NCBI GenBank assembly: GCA_023386555.1
Contig: JAEWJK010000016.1
Coordinates: 1-64,000, forward strand
Source of the DNA: Bacteroidota bacterium
GTDB lineage: Bacteria; Bacteroidota; Bacteroidia; Chitinophagales; Chitinophagaceae
DNA length: 64,000 nucleotides
Direction: 5' to 3'
Positions within the stretch are counted from its first letter, which is position 1. Each line of letters starts with the position of its first letter. Made by a program: the position numbers and the translations under genes. Below are positions 40,873 to 50,174 of the stretch, piece after piece. The notes beneath the pieces are model-generated. The model searched no databases. It worked only from the letters and a program-made list of their open reading frames with translations, and had not been told where the DNA came from.

Positions 40873-43368
40873 TCACCACTTTGCTACCAACTTCAGATTA
40901 AGCAATCTTGGTGTTAAGCGATTCGGCATTGTAAAAACATTATTCGCAAAATCTTTAATAAGCAAATAGCTGATGGTATTTGGACGGTCAATTAAATTAA
41001 ATACTTCAAGGCTTGCCCAGATGCTTTTAAAGTTTTTAAATGGCGAATGACTTCTTCGGTTTCCTTTTTCAGGATCAAGTAATAGAGCACTTAAACCCAA
41101 ATCAACTCTGATGTATGGTTCAATCACCAATGCATTTCTATACTTTACACTTCCAGGGATATTGTAAGGAAGATTACTTCCATATAAAGTGTTGAGATAA
41201 ACCCGAATGTTTTTATTTGTGCTTAGGTAATCCTGAAAGAACATTCCAAAAGTGATCATACGATCTGTTGGACGACGAACATAACCAACATTTACAGCCG
41301 AACTATCCGTTGGAATTTTATCTATAGTACTTCCTGTTATAACTTCACCTGAGGCATTGCGATATACCTGGTAAAAATCATTCTCAATATCTTCTTTTGT
41401 TCTCATAAAACCAATGCTAATCCAACTTTCTGCATCAGGCACCAGTTCTCCGAATAATCTTGTTTCAATTCCTGCTGCATAAGCTTTAGCTGAATTCTCA
41501 CCGAAGTAACGTAAGCGAACATTGTCAACATCAAAAGGAACAACATCCCACATGTTTTTGTAGTAAGCTTCAGTTTGAATCCTGGCAGGTCTGCCAAACA
41601 TTCTGAAGTTATAATCCAATCCACCACTTAGCTGCCAGCTTTTTTGTGCTTTCAAATCTTTATTGATCGTACCATCATATCTTCTCAATTCTCTGTAGAA
41701 AGGTGGCTGATGATAAATACCTGCTGATGCTCTTACAACGATATCTTTCTTCCATCTTTTTGGTATAAATGAAAAACCAATTCTTGGCGATAAAAGAAAC
41801 TCATTGTTTAATGTATTGTAGTTGTAACGAAGACCGGCCTGTAAAATAAAATCAGATGAATCTCTGAATTGAATGTTATCCTGGATATAACCGCTAAGCC
41901 TGGTAATATCGATATCAGCTTTTCCGTTCAAAATTTTAAATAAGGAGAGTACTGATGGATTGTATGGAAGAGAATATCCTGCCGAATCATTGTATTCCCA
42001 TTCATGCAATTTATCGCTGATGGTTTGGCGGTCGATGCTTTGTCCCCATTGCAGAAAATGTTTGCCTTTATCCAGACTTCCTTTATGAGAAGCATTCAAA
42101 ACTTGAATATTCAGCCTGTTTCTTGCATAGTTCTGGAAAACACCTGCACCCAAAGGATTAACGATCAAACCAAAAGTTGATTGGCTTCTATCAAAATCTC
42201 TTTCACCAAAAAGATAAGCACCGGTTATATCAATATTTTCCTGTTCATTGTTATTGAAACTACTGAGCATCCATTTTAAGCGAAGATTTTTATGGGGTGA
42301 ATTGGTTGCGGCAAGACCAAAGAATTGCGTTTGATATTGGTCTCTTTCCTGTCCATCGAAGAAAATATCTACAGCAAGATTGGCTGTAAAAAGTGGTGAG
42401 AAAACAGAAGAGGATAGTTTACTTTCTTCGGGAAACAGAGTGAATTTTGTTTGAGAAAGATTGGTCAATAATTCAAGTTCCCATTTTTTGTTTAGCTGGT
42501 AAGTAAGCAAGGCCTGCAGATCATTAGAAGATGGAACATAATTACCTTTTGTTTCCTGGCTGCCCAGTAAGTTTCTGTTGCTGCGATTTCTTAATCCAAG
42601 CAAGTAGGTGAATTTTCTGTTAGTTGAAACACCTTCTAAATGTACTCCTTGTTCTAATAGTCCAAGATGAACTGAACCTCCAAACCTTGTTGGTCTTTTG
42701 TAGCCGATATCCAGAACAGAACTCATTTTATCACCGTACTTAGCCTGGAAACCACCATTGTAAAATCGAACAGAGTTTGTAAGATCGGGATTGATAAAAC
42801 TTAATCCTTCCTGTTGGCCATTTCTAATAAGGTAAGGACGATACACCTCAAAGTCATTTACGTAAATCAGGTTCTCATCATAACTACCACCACGAACTGA
42901 ATATTGAGAAGTGAGTTCATTATTACTGCCGACGAATATTTTGATAAGCTGTTCTATTCCGGAAATAGGTGAGGGATTCACTTCAGTTCTGGTAGGATCA
43001 ATTGTTACCCTGCCAGGTTCTCTTCTTCCTTTGTTTTGATTGATTACGATTACCGGGTCGAGATTGCCAGTAAATTTTTCCATCTTAATGGTGATCTGTT
43101 CAGCTTCTCCGGCCTGCAGATACATGGTTTTGCGAACACTGTTCAATCCTTCTGCAAAAAATATCAGTGCTATTTGCCTGTTGGAAGGAACTGTTATGCT
43201 GAACCTTCCTGAATCATCTGATGTTGCGTTTGTATTCTTACCGATGAGGTAAACTGAGATGCCAGGTAATGGTTTATCGTTATCATCCAGGATCGTTCCT
43301 GAAACCGTAGCAGTTTTCTGTGAAAAAGAAATAATTGGGAGCAAGATCAACACTATCAGCAGTCTCAT
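40873..43368 (-). CDS. TonB-dependent receptor with CarboxypepD-like N-terminus
   Basis: 831 residues. Signal peptide to about residue 16 (ISFSQ), then a carboxypeptidase-regulatory-like beta domain (SGTILDDNDKPLPGISVYL, ~18-100), a plug domain with SQYSVRGGSYDENLIYVNDFEVYRP, and a long beta-barrel ending in Trp (LKLVAKW), the usual outer-membrane signature. There is no SusD partner next to it, so it is not a classical SusCD pair. Substrate unknown. Confidence 0.92.
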   Translation of the reverse strand: MRLLIVLILLPIISFSQKTATVSGTILDDNDKPLPGISVYLIGKNTNATSDDSGRFSITVPSNRQIALIFFAEGLNSVRKTMYLQAGEAEQITIKMEKFTGNLDPVIVINQNKGRREPGRVTIDPTRTEVNPSPISGIEQLIKIFVGSNNELTSQYSVRGGSYDENLIYVNDFEVYRPYLIRNGQQEGLSFINPDLTNSVRFYNGGFQAKYGDKMSSVLDIGYKRPTRFGGSVHLGLLEQGVHLEGVSTNRKFTYLLGLRNRSNRNLLGSQETKGNYVPSSNDLQALLTYQLNKKWELELLTNLSQTKFTLFPEESKLSSSVFSPLFTANLAVDIFFDGQERDQYQTQFFGLAATNSPHKNLRLKWMLSSFNNNEQENIDITGAYLFGERDFDRSQSTFGLIVNPLGAGVFQNYARNRLNIQVLNASHKGSLDKGKHFLQWGQSIDRQTISDKLHEWEYNDSAGYSLPYNPSVLSLFKILNGKADIDITRLSGYIQDNIQFRDSSDFILQAGLRYNYNTLNNEFLLSPRIGFSFIPKRWKKDIVVRASAGIYHQPPFYRELRRYDGTINKDLKAQKSWQLSGGLDYNFRMFGRPARIQTEAYYKNMWDVVPFDVDNVRLRYFGENSAKAYAAGIETRLFGELVPDAESWISIGFMRTKEDIENDFYQVYRNASGEVITGSTIDKIPTDSSAVNVGYVRRPTDRMITFGMFFQDYLSTNKNIRVYLNTLYGSNLPYNIPGSVKYRNALVIEPYIRVDLGLSALLLDPEKGNRRSHSPFKNFKSIWASLEVFNLIDRPNTISYLLIKDFANNVFTMPNRLTPRLLNLKLVAKW

Positions 43369-43486
43369 GAAAATCGATTGGCTTAAATATACTAATTGAG
43401 GCTAAAAGTAAGTGATATTAAATAATTGTACTCTAATGTAATTAATGAGTATAAAGTGTAATATTTGTAGTTCTAAATAATGAATT

Positions 43487-44677
43487 ATGAAGAAAATTTT
43501 TACACTGGTCCTTCTATCTTTAAGCATTTTTGGATTTACTCAATCCACAACTGTTGTAATCAGTCAGGTTTATGGTGGTGGTGGTTCAAGTTCAGCTGCA
43601 GCACTTTACAAGACCGATTACGTAGAACTACATAATATAAGCAATGTCTCTCAGGACATTTCCGGTTTTTCTATTCAATATGGTTCCTCCACAGGACAGT
43701 TTGGTGGTACTACAGGTAGTAATATTGCAGTAATACCTGCTGGAACAATTATACCTGCCGGTGGCTATTATCTTATTTCACTAGGATCAGCTGGTACTGG
43801 TGGTGCTGATTTACCTACAGCCGATTTTACTTCTGCAAATATTAATATGGCAGCAGGGTCAGGTAAAGTAGCATTAGTTGATAATGCCACACCTTTAACT
43901 TGTGGAGCTACAGCTTTACCATGTGTAATACCGACTGCAGGAATTATAGATATTGTAGCTTATGGTGCTGCTAATAATGGAGAAGGTGGTACAACAGTGA
44001 ACAATAGTGTTGCTATGACTAATGCTCAGGCTGGTGTAAGAAAAAATAGTGGATGCCAGGAAACAAACAATAATAATAACGATTTTGATGTTTCAGCAAC
44101 TCCGGCTCCAAGAAGTTCATCATCAACAGCAGTGAATTGCACAACTATGCCATTGTCTTTGATCTCGTTTTCGGCAGCTCTTTCCGACAATAAAGTTCAA
44201 TTGATTTGGTCTACTGCTAATGAAGTTAACTTTAGCAATTTCGAGGTTGAAAGAAGCATTAATGGCAAAGATTTTATTACCATTTCTAAGAGACTAGAAT
44301 CAAAAGGTGGCAACACCAATAATTATTCTTTTGTTGATGAAAATCCTGTGGCCGGTGTGAGCTACTATCGTTTAAAAATGAATGATAAAGATGGTTCATT
44401 CAAATACAGTGGTATTGAAATAGTAAAGACTAAAACAATTGGTGTTAGTGTTTATCCAAACCCTGTTCGTTCTTCAATCACTGTTCAGCATGAAGTGGCT
44501 GCAAAAGGTGCTGTGATCTCTGTTATAAACATGAATGGTAAACAAGTTTCTTCAGTAATTGTAGAAGCTGGTGCAGTTCAAACAACGATCAATGCAACTC
44601 AGTTAGCTCCAGGTTCTTACATGGTAGTGTATACCAATAACGGAGCAAGGCAAACAAAACAATTCATTAAAGAGTAA
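43487..44677 (+). CDS. Lamin-tail domain surface protein with type IX sorting domain
   Basis: 396 residues. Signal peptide to about residue 19 (IFGFTQS). A lamin-tail domain spans about 20-190 (VVISQVYGGGGSSSAAALYKTDYVELHN, AGGYYLI, VDNATPL). A short FN3-like stretch (ISFSAALSDNKVQLIWSTANEVNFSNFEVERS) follows, then the Por secretion C-terminal sorting domain (VYPNPVRSSITV ... GSYMVVYTNNG). It is predicted to be exported by T9SS and displayed on the surface. LTD proteins often accompany nucleases, but no nuclease domain is present here. Confidence 0.9.
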   Translation: MKKIFTLVLLSLSIFGFTQSTTVVISQVYGGGGSSSAAALYKTDYVELHNISNVSQDISGFSIQYGSSTGQFGGTTGSNIAVIPAGTIIPAGGYYLISLGSAGTGGADLPTADFTSANINMAAGSGKVALVDNATPLTCGATALPCVIPTAGIIDIVAYGAANNGEGGTTVNNSVAMTNAQAGVRKNSGCQETNNNNNDFDVSATPAPRSSSSTAVNCTTMPLSLISFSAALSDNKVQLIWSTANEVNFSNFEVERSINGKDFITISKRLESKGGNTNNYSFVDENPVAGVSYYRLKMNDKDGSFKYSGIEIVKTKTIGVSVYPNPVRSSITVQHEVAAKGAVISVINMNGKQVSSVIVEAGAVQTTINATQLAPGSYMVVYTNNGARQTKQFIKE

Positions 44678-44693
44678 ATGAAAACTCGTTTAT

Positions 44694-44725
44694 AAAAAAA
44701 TGCCTCACATTGTGAGGCATTTTTA
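44694..44725. terminator. Bidirectional rho-independent terminator
   Basis: AAAAAAA TGCCTCAC, loop ATT, GTGAGGCA TTTTT, between the LTD gene and the convergent rpe gene. Confidence 0.9.
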
Positions 44726-44744
44726 TTTCTGGACGATATATAGC

Positions 44745-45392
44745 TTATAAAGATATCAACTTGGCGATCATTCCTTTCGGATCTGCTGCACTAAATACAG
44801 TATTTCCTGCGACCAGAACATCTGCTCCGGCAGCAATGATCTCTGCAGCATTATCGAGTGTAACTCCACCATCAATTTCTATCTTAACCTTTAATCCTTT
44901 CTCATCAATCATTTTTCTCAATTGGCGAATCTTTTCTAAAGTGTGTTGAATGAATTTTTGTCCGCCAAAACCCGGATTCACACTCATCAGACAAACAAGA
45001 TCAATATCATGCAGAATGTCAGACAATGTGCTTACAGATGTATGCGGATTAACTGCAACTCCTGCTTTCATCCCAAGGCTTTTTATCTGCTGAATGTTCC
45101 TGTGAAGGTGAGTGCAAGCCTCAATATGTACCGTAAGAATATCAGCTCCGGCTTTTTTAAATGCTTCTGTAAGATCTTCAGGCTTCAATATCATCAGATG
45201 AACATCACAAACTTTTGTAGTTGCTTTCCTGATTTTTTCAATCACCGGAATACCAAAACTGATGTTTGGAACAAATTGTCCATCCATCACATCAAGATGA
45301 AACCATTCAGCATCACTTTCGTTTAGCATCTTACATTCAGCTTCAAGATTCAGGAAATCAGCAGCAAGTAGTGAAGGAGCAATTATCGCCAT
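44745..45392 (-). CDS. rpe: Ribulose-phosphate 3-epimerase
   Basis: 215 residues, TIM barrel. It has IIAPSLLAADFLNLEAE, WFHLDVMDGQFVPNISFG (metal His/Asp), CDVHLMI, VCLMSVNPGFGGQKFI and IEIDGGVTLDNA with GADVLVAGNTVF. It interconverts ribulose 5-phosphate and xylulose 5-phosphate in the pentose phosphate pathway. It is preceded by a heptanucleotide tandem repeat (45442-45483) between it and the upstream TPR gene. Confidence 0.97.
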   Translation of the reverse strand: MAIIAPSLLAADFLNLEAECKMLNESDAEWFHLDVMDGQFVPNISFGIPVIEKIRKATTKVCDVHLMILKPEDLTEAFKKAGADILTVHIEACTHLHRNIQQIKSLGMKAGVAVNPHTSVSTLSDILHDIDLVCLMSVNPGFGGQKFIQHTLEKIRQLRKMIDEKGLKVKIEIDGGVTLDNAAEIIAAGADVLVAGNTVFSAADPKGMIAKLISL

Positions 45393-45441
45393 AAAGTATT
45401 TTTAATTAGGAGCAACGAAGATAACAATTCAAAAATCCATT

Positions 45442-45483
45442 ATTGACCATTGACCATTGACCATTGACCATTGACCATTGACC
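45442..45483. repeat. Heptanucleotide tandem repeat (ATTGACC)6
   Basis: Six uninterrupted copies of ATTGACC, ending 3 bp before the stop of the TPR lipoprotein gene and about 50 bp upstream of rpe. Perfect short repeats of this kind can change copy number by slippage. It is non-coding. Confidence 0.9.
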
Positions 45484-45485
45484 AC

Positions 45486-46301
45486 TCAACTCTTATTTCC
45501 ACCTAATCGTGTTAAGGCATCAGCAGCTTCTTTCAGATCAGGATCTAATCTCAAAGATTGATCGTACATATTCATTGCTTCGGGTATTTTTCCAAGTGCT
45601 TCAAAAGTTTTTGCCTGCCAGTAAAAAGCATCGGCATAAGTAGGTTCAACATTTCCTGCAGCCTGAAAGATATTCAATGCTTCATTGTATTTTTTCTGAT
45701 CAAAATATAAGAAACCCTTTTCCAGGTAAGCTTCCATATATTTTACATTATGAGAAATACATCGGTTGAATAACTGTTCAGCCATTCTTGTATTACCAAT
45801 TCTTGCATGATAAATACCTGCTATAAAATCACAATTGGCCAATGTTTCTTCGTCAGGTAATGTTTTAGACACGTTATTCACCAGCATCAACGATCTGTCA
45901 TCTTTTCGCTCTGCAAGAATGTTAGCCAGGTAAAGCTGTGTAACCACATCAGGATAGATATTGATAGATCTTATGTAAGATTCTATTGCAGGAGTGGTAT
46001 CTCCACTTCTTTCCAGTAACAATGCATTCCTCGACCAATAGCTATTGTTCAGACTATCTTTTTTGAGAAGAATATTCATGTGAAACAAAGCTTCTTTAAA
46101 CCTGTCCAGGCTATCCAGTGCATCAATTAAATCTACTCGGTATTGAATGCTGTCTGCATGTTTATCTGCTCTCTCGGTCAGTTCTTTTATTAGTTTATCA
46201 GCTTTGGAAACGTTCGCTTTGTTGTTATTATTATCCTTCTCATCCTTACAGGAAAAGAATAATATAATGCCTGATAAGAAGATCAAAAAGTACTTCATCA
46301 T
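45486..46301 (-). CDS. TPR-repeat lipoprotein
   Basis: 271 residues. Lipoprotein signal with lipobox LFFSC (Cys18) followed by an Asn-rich linker, then about six tetratricopeptide repeats covering residues 45-265 (e.g. ALFHMNILLKKDSLNNSYWSRNALLLE, ALNIFQAAGNVEPTYADAFYWQAK). It is likely a periplasmic scaffold anchored by lipid. Met2 is an equally good start. No partner can be named from context. Confidence 0.85.
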   Translation of the reverse strand: MMKYFLIFLSGIILFFSCKDEKDNNNNKANVSKADKLIKELTERADKHADSIQYRVDLIDALDSLDRFKEALFHMNILLKKDSLNNSYWSRNALLLERSGDTTPAIESYIRSINIYPDVVTQLYLANILAERKDDRSLMLVNNVSKTLPDEETLANCDFIAGIYHARIGNTRMAEQLFNRCISHNVKYMEAYLEKGFLYFDQKKYNEALNIFQAAGNVEPTYADAFYWQAKTFEALGKIPEAMNMYDQSLRLDPDLKEAADALTRLGGNKS

Positions 46302-46392
46302 ACAAAAATACAGTCAACTCTTTCAGTTATAACCATTCTGTGACAAACAAATAGGCCTCGTAACCTTAGTTTTACAAAAATTTACACCTTCA

Positions 46393-47493
46393 ATGAGTAA
46401 TCGTTTATTGCGCCTTGTAGCTGCCTTGTCTGTTTCGGCTACCGCTTTCCTTTCTTTTACAAATGGAATTGACAGAACACCCCTAGAAGATACTTTGCAT
46501 TATGCTGAGGAAAAGCATTTTAAGAATGTTCAACAATTAACTTTCGGTGGAGATAATGCAGAAGCCTACTGGAGCTACGATGGTAAATACCTCATTTTTC
46601 AACGTACTGCACCTAAAGATGGTGTAATGTGTGACCAAATATATCTCGGAAAAGTTCCATCCAAACCAGGAGAGAAATTCACTTATAAATTGGTGAGTAC
46701 CGGTAAAGGAAGAACTACCTGTGCATATTTTCTGCCTGATGGCAAACATTTCGTGTATGCATCAACACATTTAGGTGCTGATACTTGTCCACCAATTCCC
46801 GACAGAGCAAAGCTTGGTAATCGTTACATCTGGCCTTTGTACAACACTTACGATATTTTTTTAGCCGATACTTCAGGCAAAATTGTAAAGCAACTCACCA
46901 CTGCAAAAGGTTATGATGCTGAAGCAACTTTGTCACCTGATGGAAAGAAGATGCTTTATTGTAGTGACAAAAGCGGTGATCTTGAATTATACATTATGGA
47001 TCTAAAAACAGGAAAAGAAAAACAGATCACAGATATGTTGGGATATGATGGTGGTGCATGGTTTAGTCCTGATGGAAAGAAGATCGTTTGGCGTTCAAGT
47101 CGTCCAAAGACAGAAGTAGAGATCAAAGATTACAAAGATCTTTTATCACAGGGTTATGTAGCACCAACGAATATGGAAGTTTGGGTAGCTGATGCTGATG
47201 GAAAAAATGCAAAACAGATCACTAAACTTGGACAAGCCAATTGGGCTCCCAATTTTACACCAGACAGTAAGAACATTATTTTTTGCAGTAATCATGAATA
47301 CAAAAGAGGTTTTCCCTTTAACATGTATCTCACAGATATGAATGGAAAAGGACTAGAAAAGATCAGCCGGGATAAAGGCTTTGATGCATTTCCTATGTTT
47401 AGTCCTGACGGAAAGAAAATTGTTTTTAGCAGCAACAGAAATAACGGTGGAACAAGAGAAACGAATTTGTTTATTGCAGATTGGGTGAAGTAA
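46393..47493 (+). CDS. TolB-like WD40/PD40 beta-propeller protein
   Basis: 366 residues with a signal peptide (MSNRLLRLVAALSVSATAFL). It has at least five PD40 repeats with the SPDGKKI core: YDGKYLIFQRT, LPDGKHFVYAS, SPDGKKMLYCS, SPDGKKIVWRS, TPDSKNIIFCS, SPDGKKIVFSS. This fits a periplasmic TolB-like propeller. Many relatives are N-terminal parts of S9 peptidases, but no hydrolase domain follows here. Function unknown. Confidence 0.85.
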   Translation: MSNRLLRLVAALSVSATAFLSFTNGIDRTPLEDTLHYAEEKHFKNVQQLTFGGDNAEAYWSYDGKYLIFQRTAPKDGVMCDQIYLGKVPSKPGEKFTYKLVSTGKGRTTCAYFLPDGKHFVYASTHLGADTCPPIPDRAKLGNRYIWPLYNTYDIFLADTSGKIVKQLTTAKGYDAEATLSPDGKKMLYCSDKSGDLELYIMDLKTGKEKQITDMLGYDGGAWFSPDGKKIVWRSSRPKTEVEIKDYKDLLSQGYVAPTNMEVWVADADGKNAKQITKLGQANWAPNFTPDSKNIIFCSNHEYKRGFPFNMYLTDMNGKGLEKISRDKGFDAFPMFSPDGKKIVFSSNRNNGGTRETNLFIADWVK

Positions 47494-47527
47494 TGTGAAA
47501 CAAACTGTAGAATAACTATTAATCTGC

Positions 47528-47548
47528 TGTTGCGTCGCACTCTTGTAC
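47528..47548 (+). repeat. Dispersed element copy 13, GCGTCGC subtype
   Basis: TGTTGCGTCGCACTCTTGTA then C, in the gap after the propeller gene, 20 bp before a large inverted repeat. Confidence 0.8.
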
Positions 47549-47567
47549 TGTAAGAATTCAATGCATC

Positions 47568-47644
47568 AAAGTCAAAATTAAAAAGTCAAAATTCAAAAGA
47601 ACTTCCGACCCAGGCAACCCTTTTGACTTTTTAATTTTGACTTT
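47568..47644. repeat. Perfect 24-bp inverted repeat
   Basis: The left arm 47568-47591 (AAAGTCAAAATTAAAAAGTC, AAAA) and the right arm 47621-47644 are exact reverse complements, with a 29-nt loop. Each arm itself contains two AAGTCAAAA units. It could form a cruciform or a long stem-loop in RNA. Confidence 0.9.
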
Positions 47645-47694
47645 TAACTTACATCTTCCGTTATCTTTACAACCACTAACCAAACCATACTAAT

Positions 47695-48159
47695 ATGTAC
47701 GAAGGACTGCTACATCTGCACAATGTTTTACGCTGGATAATTCTGATCTTTTTGCTGTTAAGTATTTTACGTCATTTAACTGCTGGTAACCAACCTTATG
47801 GAGGAAAAGATAAAGGGTTTGGCCTGCCTTTATTAATTGCTACACATGTAAATGCAGTTATTGGAATATACCAGTGGATAGCAGGAGCCTGGGGCTTAAC
47901 AATGATCCAGCAGAATGGAATGGGTGGAGTGATGAAAGATTCCGTTACACGTTTTTGGGCTATTGAACATCCGCTGATGATGTTAATAGCAGCTATTCTT
48001 ATTACAGCTGGCTACGGACAAAGAAAATCTAAACATACAGCAAGGGTTCAACGGAGAAGAGCTGTTATCTACTATATTCTTGCTTTGATCGTTATTTTAT
48101 TAGCTGTGCCATGGCCTTTTAGAGAAGTGATCGGCCGACCATTATTTCCAGGTATGTAG
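47695..48159 (+). CDS. Small four-helix membrane protein (cytochrome b-like)
   Basis: 154 residues with four predicted helices. Histidines at LLHLHNVLRW, ATHVNAVIG and IEHPLMMLIAA could bind haem, and proteins of this look are often labelled 'cytochrome B' in Bacteroidota. Haem binding is an inference. MYEGLLHLHNVLRWIILIFL is the typical opening. A strong terminator follows, so it is probably monocistronic. Confidence 0.7.
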   Translation: MYEGLLHLHNVLRWIILIFLLLSILRHLTAGNQPYGGKDKGFGLPLLIATHVNAVIGIYQWIAGAWGLTMIQQNGMGGVMKDSVTRFWAIEHPLMMLIAAILITAGYGQRKSKHTARVQRRRAVIYYILALIVILLAVPWPFREVIGRPLFPGM

Positions 48160-48168
48160 AATTTATTG

Positions 48169-48194
48169 AAACCTCCTTCGGGAGGTTTTTTATT
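48169..48194 (+). terminator. Rho-independent terminator
   Basis: AAACCTCC, TTCG tetraloop, GGAGGTTT then TTTT, 10 bp after the membrane protein stop. Confidence 0.9.
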
Positions 48195-48315
48195 AACTTT
48201 GAGAATGACCTTACACCGAAATTTCACTTATTGGATAGATAAACGTAAGTGGAAATATGTTTTTCTGCTGACGACACTTGAGTTGTCTGTCTAATTATAG
48301 TTCTGAAGTTGGGTT

Positions 48316-48360
48316 GCTCAGTAATGATCAGAACGTACAAGTGAGTGACACAACGAAGCT
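48316..48360 (-). repeat. Dispersed element copy 14, GTGTCAC subtype
   Basis: Complement AGCTTCGTTGTGTCACTCAC then TTGTACGTTCTGATCATTAC then TGAGC. A complete copy upstream of hmgA, with the left flank 'tagtactgctatga' (complement) also recognisable. Confidence 0.88.
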
Positions 48361-48423
48361 TCATAGCAGTACTACAGTTGGTTCAATAAATCGTAATTCA
48401 ACATTCGTAAATCGTAAAATTTT

Positions 48424-49581
48424 ATGGCTCATTATATTAAACTCGGACAAGTACCACATAAACGGCATACACAATTCAGAAAGCCGGATGGTAAATTATA
48501 TTCTGAACAATTATTCTCAACCGAAGGATTCAGTAATGATTATTCATTGCTCTATCATGTTCATCCTCCAACAACGATCATCGGAACGGACGAACCAATT
48601 GATGTGATGCCAAGAATTGCAGAAGACAGGATGCTGAAACATCGTAGCCTTGAAGGTTTTAAAGTAAAACCTGAAGCTGATTACCTGCAAAGCCGAAAGC
48701 CTGTCTTGGTAAACAATGATTGCCATATTGTATTGGCAGCACCTCAGCAAAGTATGGAAGGTTATTTCTTTAAGAATGCTGATGCAGATGAGATGATCTT
48801 TGTGCATGAAGGTTCCGGCACATTAAAAACAATGTATGGTGATATTACTTTCTCTTATGGTGATTATTTAGTGATACCAAGAGGAACAATTTACCAAATA
48901 GAGTTTGCAACAGCAGACAATCGTTTGTTTATTGTTGAATCGTTTAGCCCGATAAGATATCCGAAAAGATATGTAAGCAAGTCAGGACAACTATTAGAAC
49001 ATTCACCATACTGCGAAAGAGATATAAGAGGTCCACAGAATCTGAGAACGATTGATGAAGCAGGAGATTTTGTTATTAAAACAAAAAAGAAGGGTAAGCT
49101 GTATAGCATTCATTATGGCTTTCATCCTTTTGATGTGATTGGTTGGGATGGATGTTGTTATCCTTATGCATTCAGCATTCATGATTTTGAACCGATCACC
49201 GGAAGAGTACATCAACCACCACCTGTTCATCAAACATTTGATGCACATAATTTTGTGGTATGCAGTTTTGTTCCAAGATTATATGACTATCATCCTGATG
49301 CAATTCCAGCTCCGTATAATCATAGTAACATCGATAGCGATGAGGTGTTATATTATGTTGATGGAGATTTTATGAGCAGGAAAAATGTAACAAGAGGAAT
49401 GATCACTTTGCATCCTGCAGGTATTCCACATGGTCCACACCCAGGTGCTGTTGAAAAAAGTATCGGAAAGACAGAAACAAAGGAATTAGCTGTGATGGTA
49501 GATACTTTTCATCCGTTACAATTAACTGTTGATGCTTTAGAGATAGAGAATGAAGGTTATGTAATGAGTTGGGCGGAATAA
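48424..49581 (+). CDS. hmgA: Homogentisate 1,2-dioxygenase
   Basis: 385 residues, cupin fold. It has YSLLYHVHPPT near the start, GDYLVIPRGTIYQIEF, GYHPFDVIGWDG-like (HYGFHPFDVIGWDGCCYPYAFSIHDF) and the iron-site region VHQPPPVHQTFDAHNFVVCSF. It ends near GMITLHPAGIPHGPHPGAVE. It opens the ring of homogentisate to maleylacetoacetate in tyrosine/phenylalanine breakdown. It is shorter than the ~430-residue proteobacterial enzyme, as usual in Bacteroidota. No other gene of the pathway is adjacent. Confidence 0.92.
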   Translation: MAHYIKLGQVPHKRHTQFRKPDGKLYSEQLFSTEGFSNDYSLLYHVHPPTTIIGTDEPIDVMPRIAEDRMLKHRSLEGFKVKPEADYLQSRKPVLVNNDCHIVLAAPQQSMEGYFFKNADADEMIFVHEGSGTLKTMYGDITFSYGDYLVIPRGTIYQIEFATADNRLFIVESFSPIRYPKRYVSKSGQLLEHSPYCERDIRGPQNLRTIDEAGDFVIKTKKKGKLYSIHYGFHPFDVIGWDGCCYPYAFSIHDFEPITGRVHQPPPVHQTFDAHNFVVCSFVPRLYDYHPDAIPAPYNHSNIDSDEVLYYVDGDFMSRKNVTRGMITLHPAGIPHGPHPGAVEKSIGKTETKELAVMVDTFHPLQLTVDALEIENEGYVMSWAE

Positions 49582-49670
49582 AGGCAAGAGGTCTGAGGCA
49601 GGAGATAGTAGCAATTGTTATCTGGAATTTGTATATTTAAACATCTCTTATTTTAAAAACAAAATGCCAT

Positions 49671-50075
49671 ATGATCAAATTCAATGAAATTAAAATCGGT
49701 GATTACCTGATGGGTGAGTTTGAAGGAAAAATGTGGGAAGGAGAGGTGGTTAGATTAAACGGAGAAGATAAACAGGTTTGTGTTCAAACAGATGTGCAGG
49801 AATTCTGGTTTTCGCCAGATCATCTACATCCAATTCCACTGAATGATGAATCTTTACGAAAGCTCAGCTTTACTAAGGAAGATATGGAGGATGGAAGTGT
49901 GAAGTATAAGAAAGCCTCGTTTCGTTTGGTGATCCCTAAAAAAGATGATTTTTCGAATATAGATATATGGTATAGAGAAGATAGAAGGCATCATCCTGAT
50001 ATACATTATGTACATCAATTGCAAAATGCTCATTATTCTATGACTAAAATGCATCTTACCAGGGAAGTTGTTTAA
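49671..50075 (+). CDS. Conserved hypothetical protein
   Basis: 134 residues, soluble and acidic/basic mixed. The N-terminal half is a small beta-rich domain (IKIGDYLMGEFEGKMWEGEVVRLN, QVCVQTDVQEFWFSPDHLHPIPL) that looks like a KOW/Tudor-like barrel. The C-terminus HYVHQLQNAHYSMTK resembles a motif (VHxLQNxYxALT) I have seen in Bacteroidota hypothetical proteins. No function can be given. Followed by a strong terminator. Confidence 0.7.
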   Translation: MIKFNEIKIGDYLMGEFEGKMWEGEVVRLNGEDKQVCVQTDVQEFWFSPDHLHPIPLNDESLRKLSFTKEDMEDGSVKYKKASFRLVIPKKDDFSNIDIWYREDRRHHPDIHYVHQLQNAHYSMTKMHLTREVV

Positions 50076-50094
50076 ATAACATCAAAGAAGTTTT

Positions 50095-50127
50095 AAAGCC
50101 ATCATGAAAGTGATGGCTTTTTATTTT
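50095..50127 (+). terminator. Rho-independent terminator
   Basis: AAAGCCATCA, loop TGAAAG, TGATGGCTTT then TTTATTTTT, 20 bp after the stop of the hypothetical gene. Confidence 0.9.
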
Positions 50128-50174
50128 TCGGTTGAGTATGGCACAATCCTTTCGAAGACATTTAAAACAATATT

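Noticed and set aside
45442..45483. Possible CRISPR array
   Set aside because: It is a gapless heptamer repeat with no spacers, and there are no cas genes in the window.
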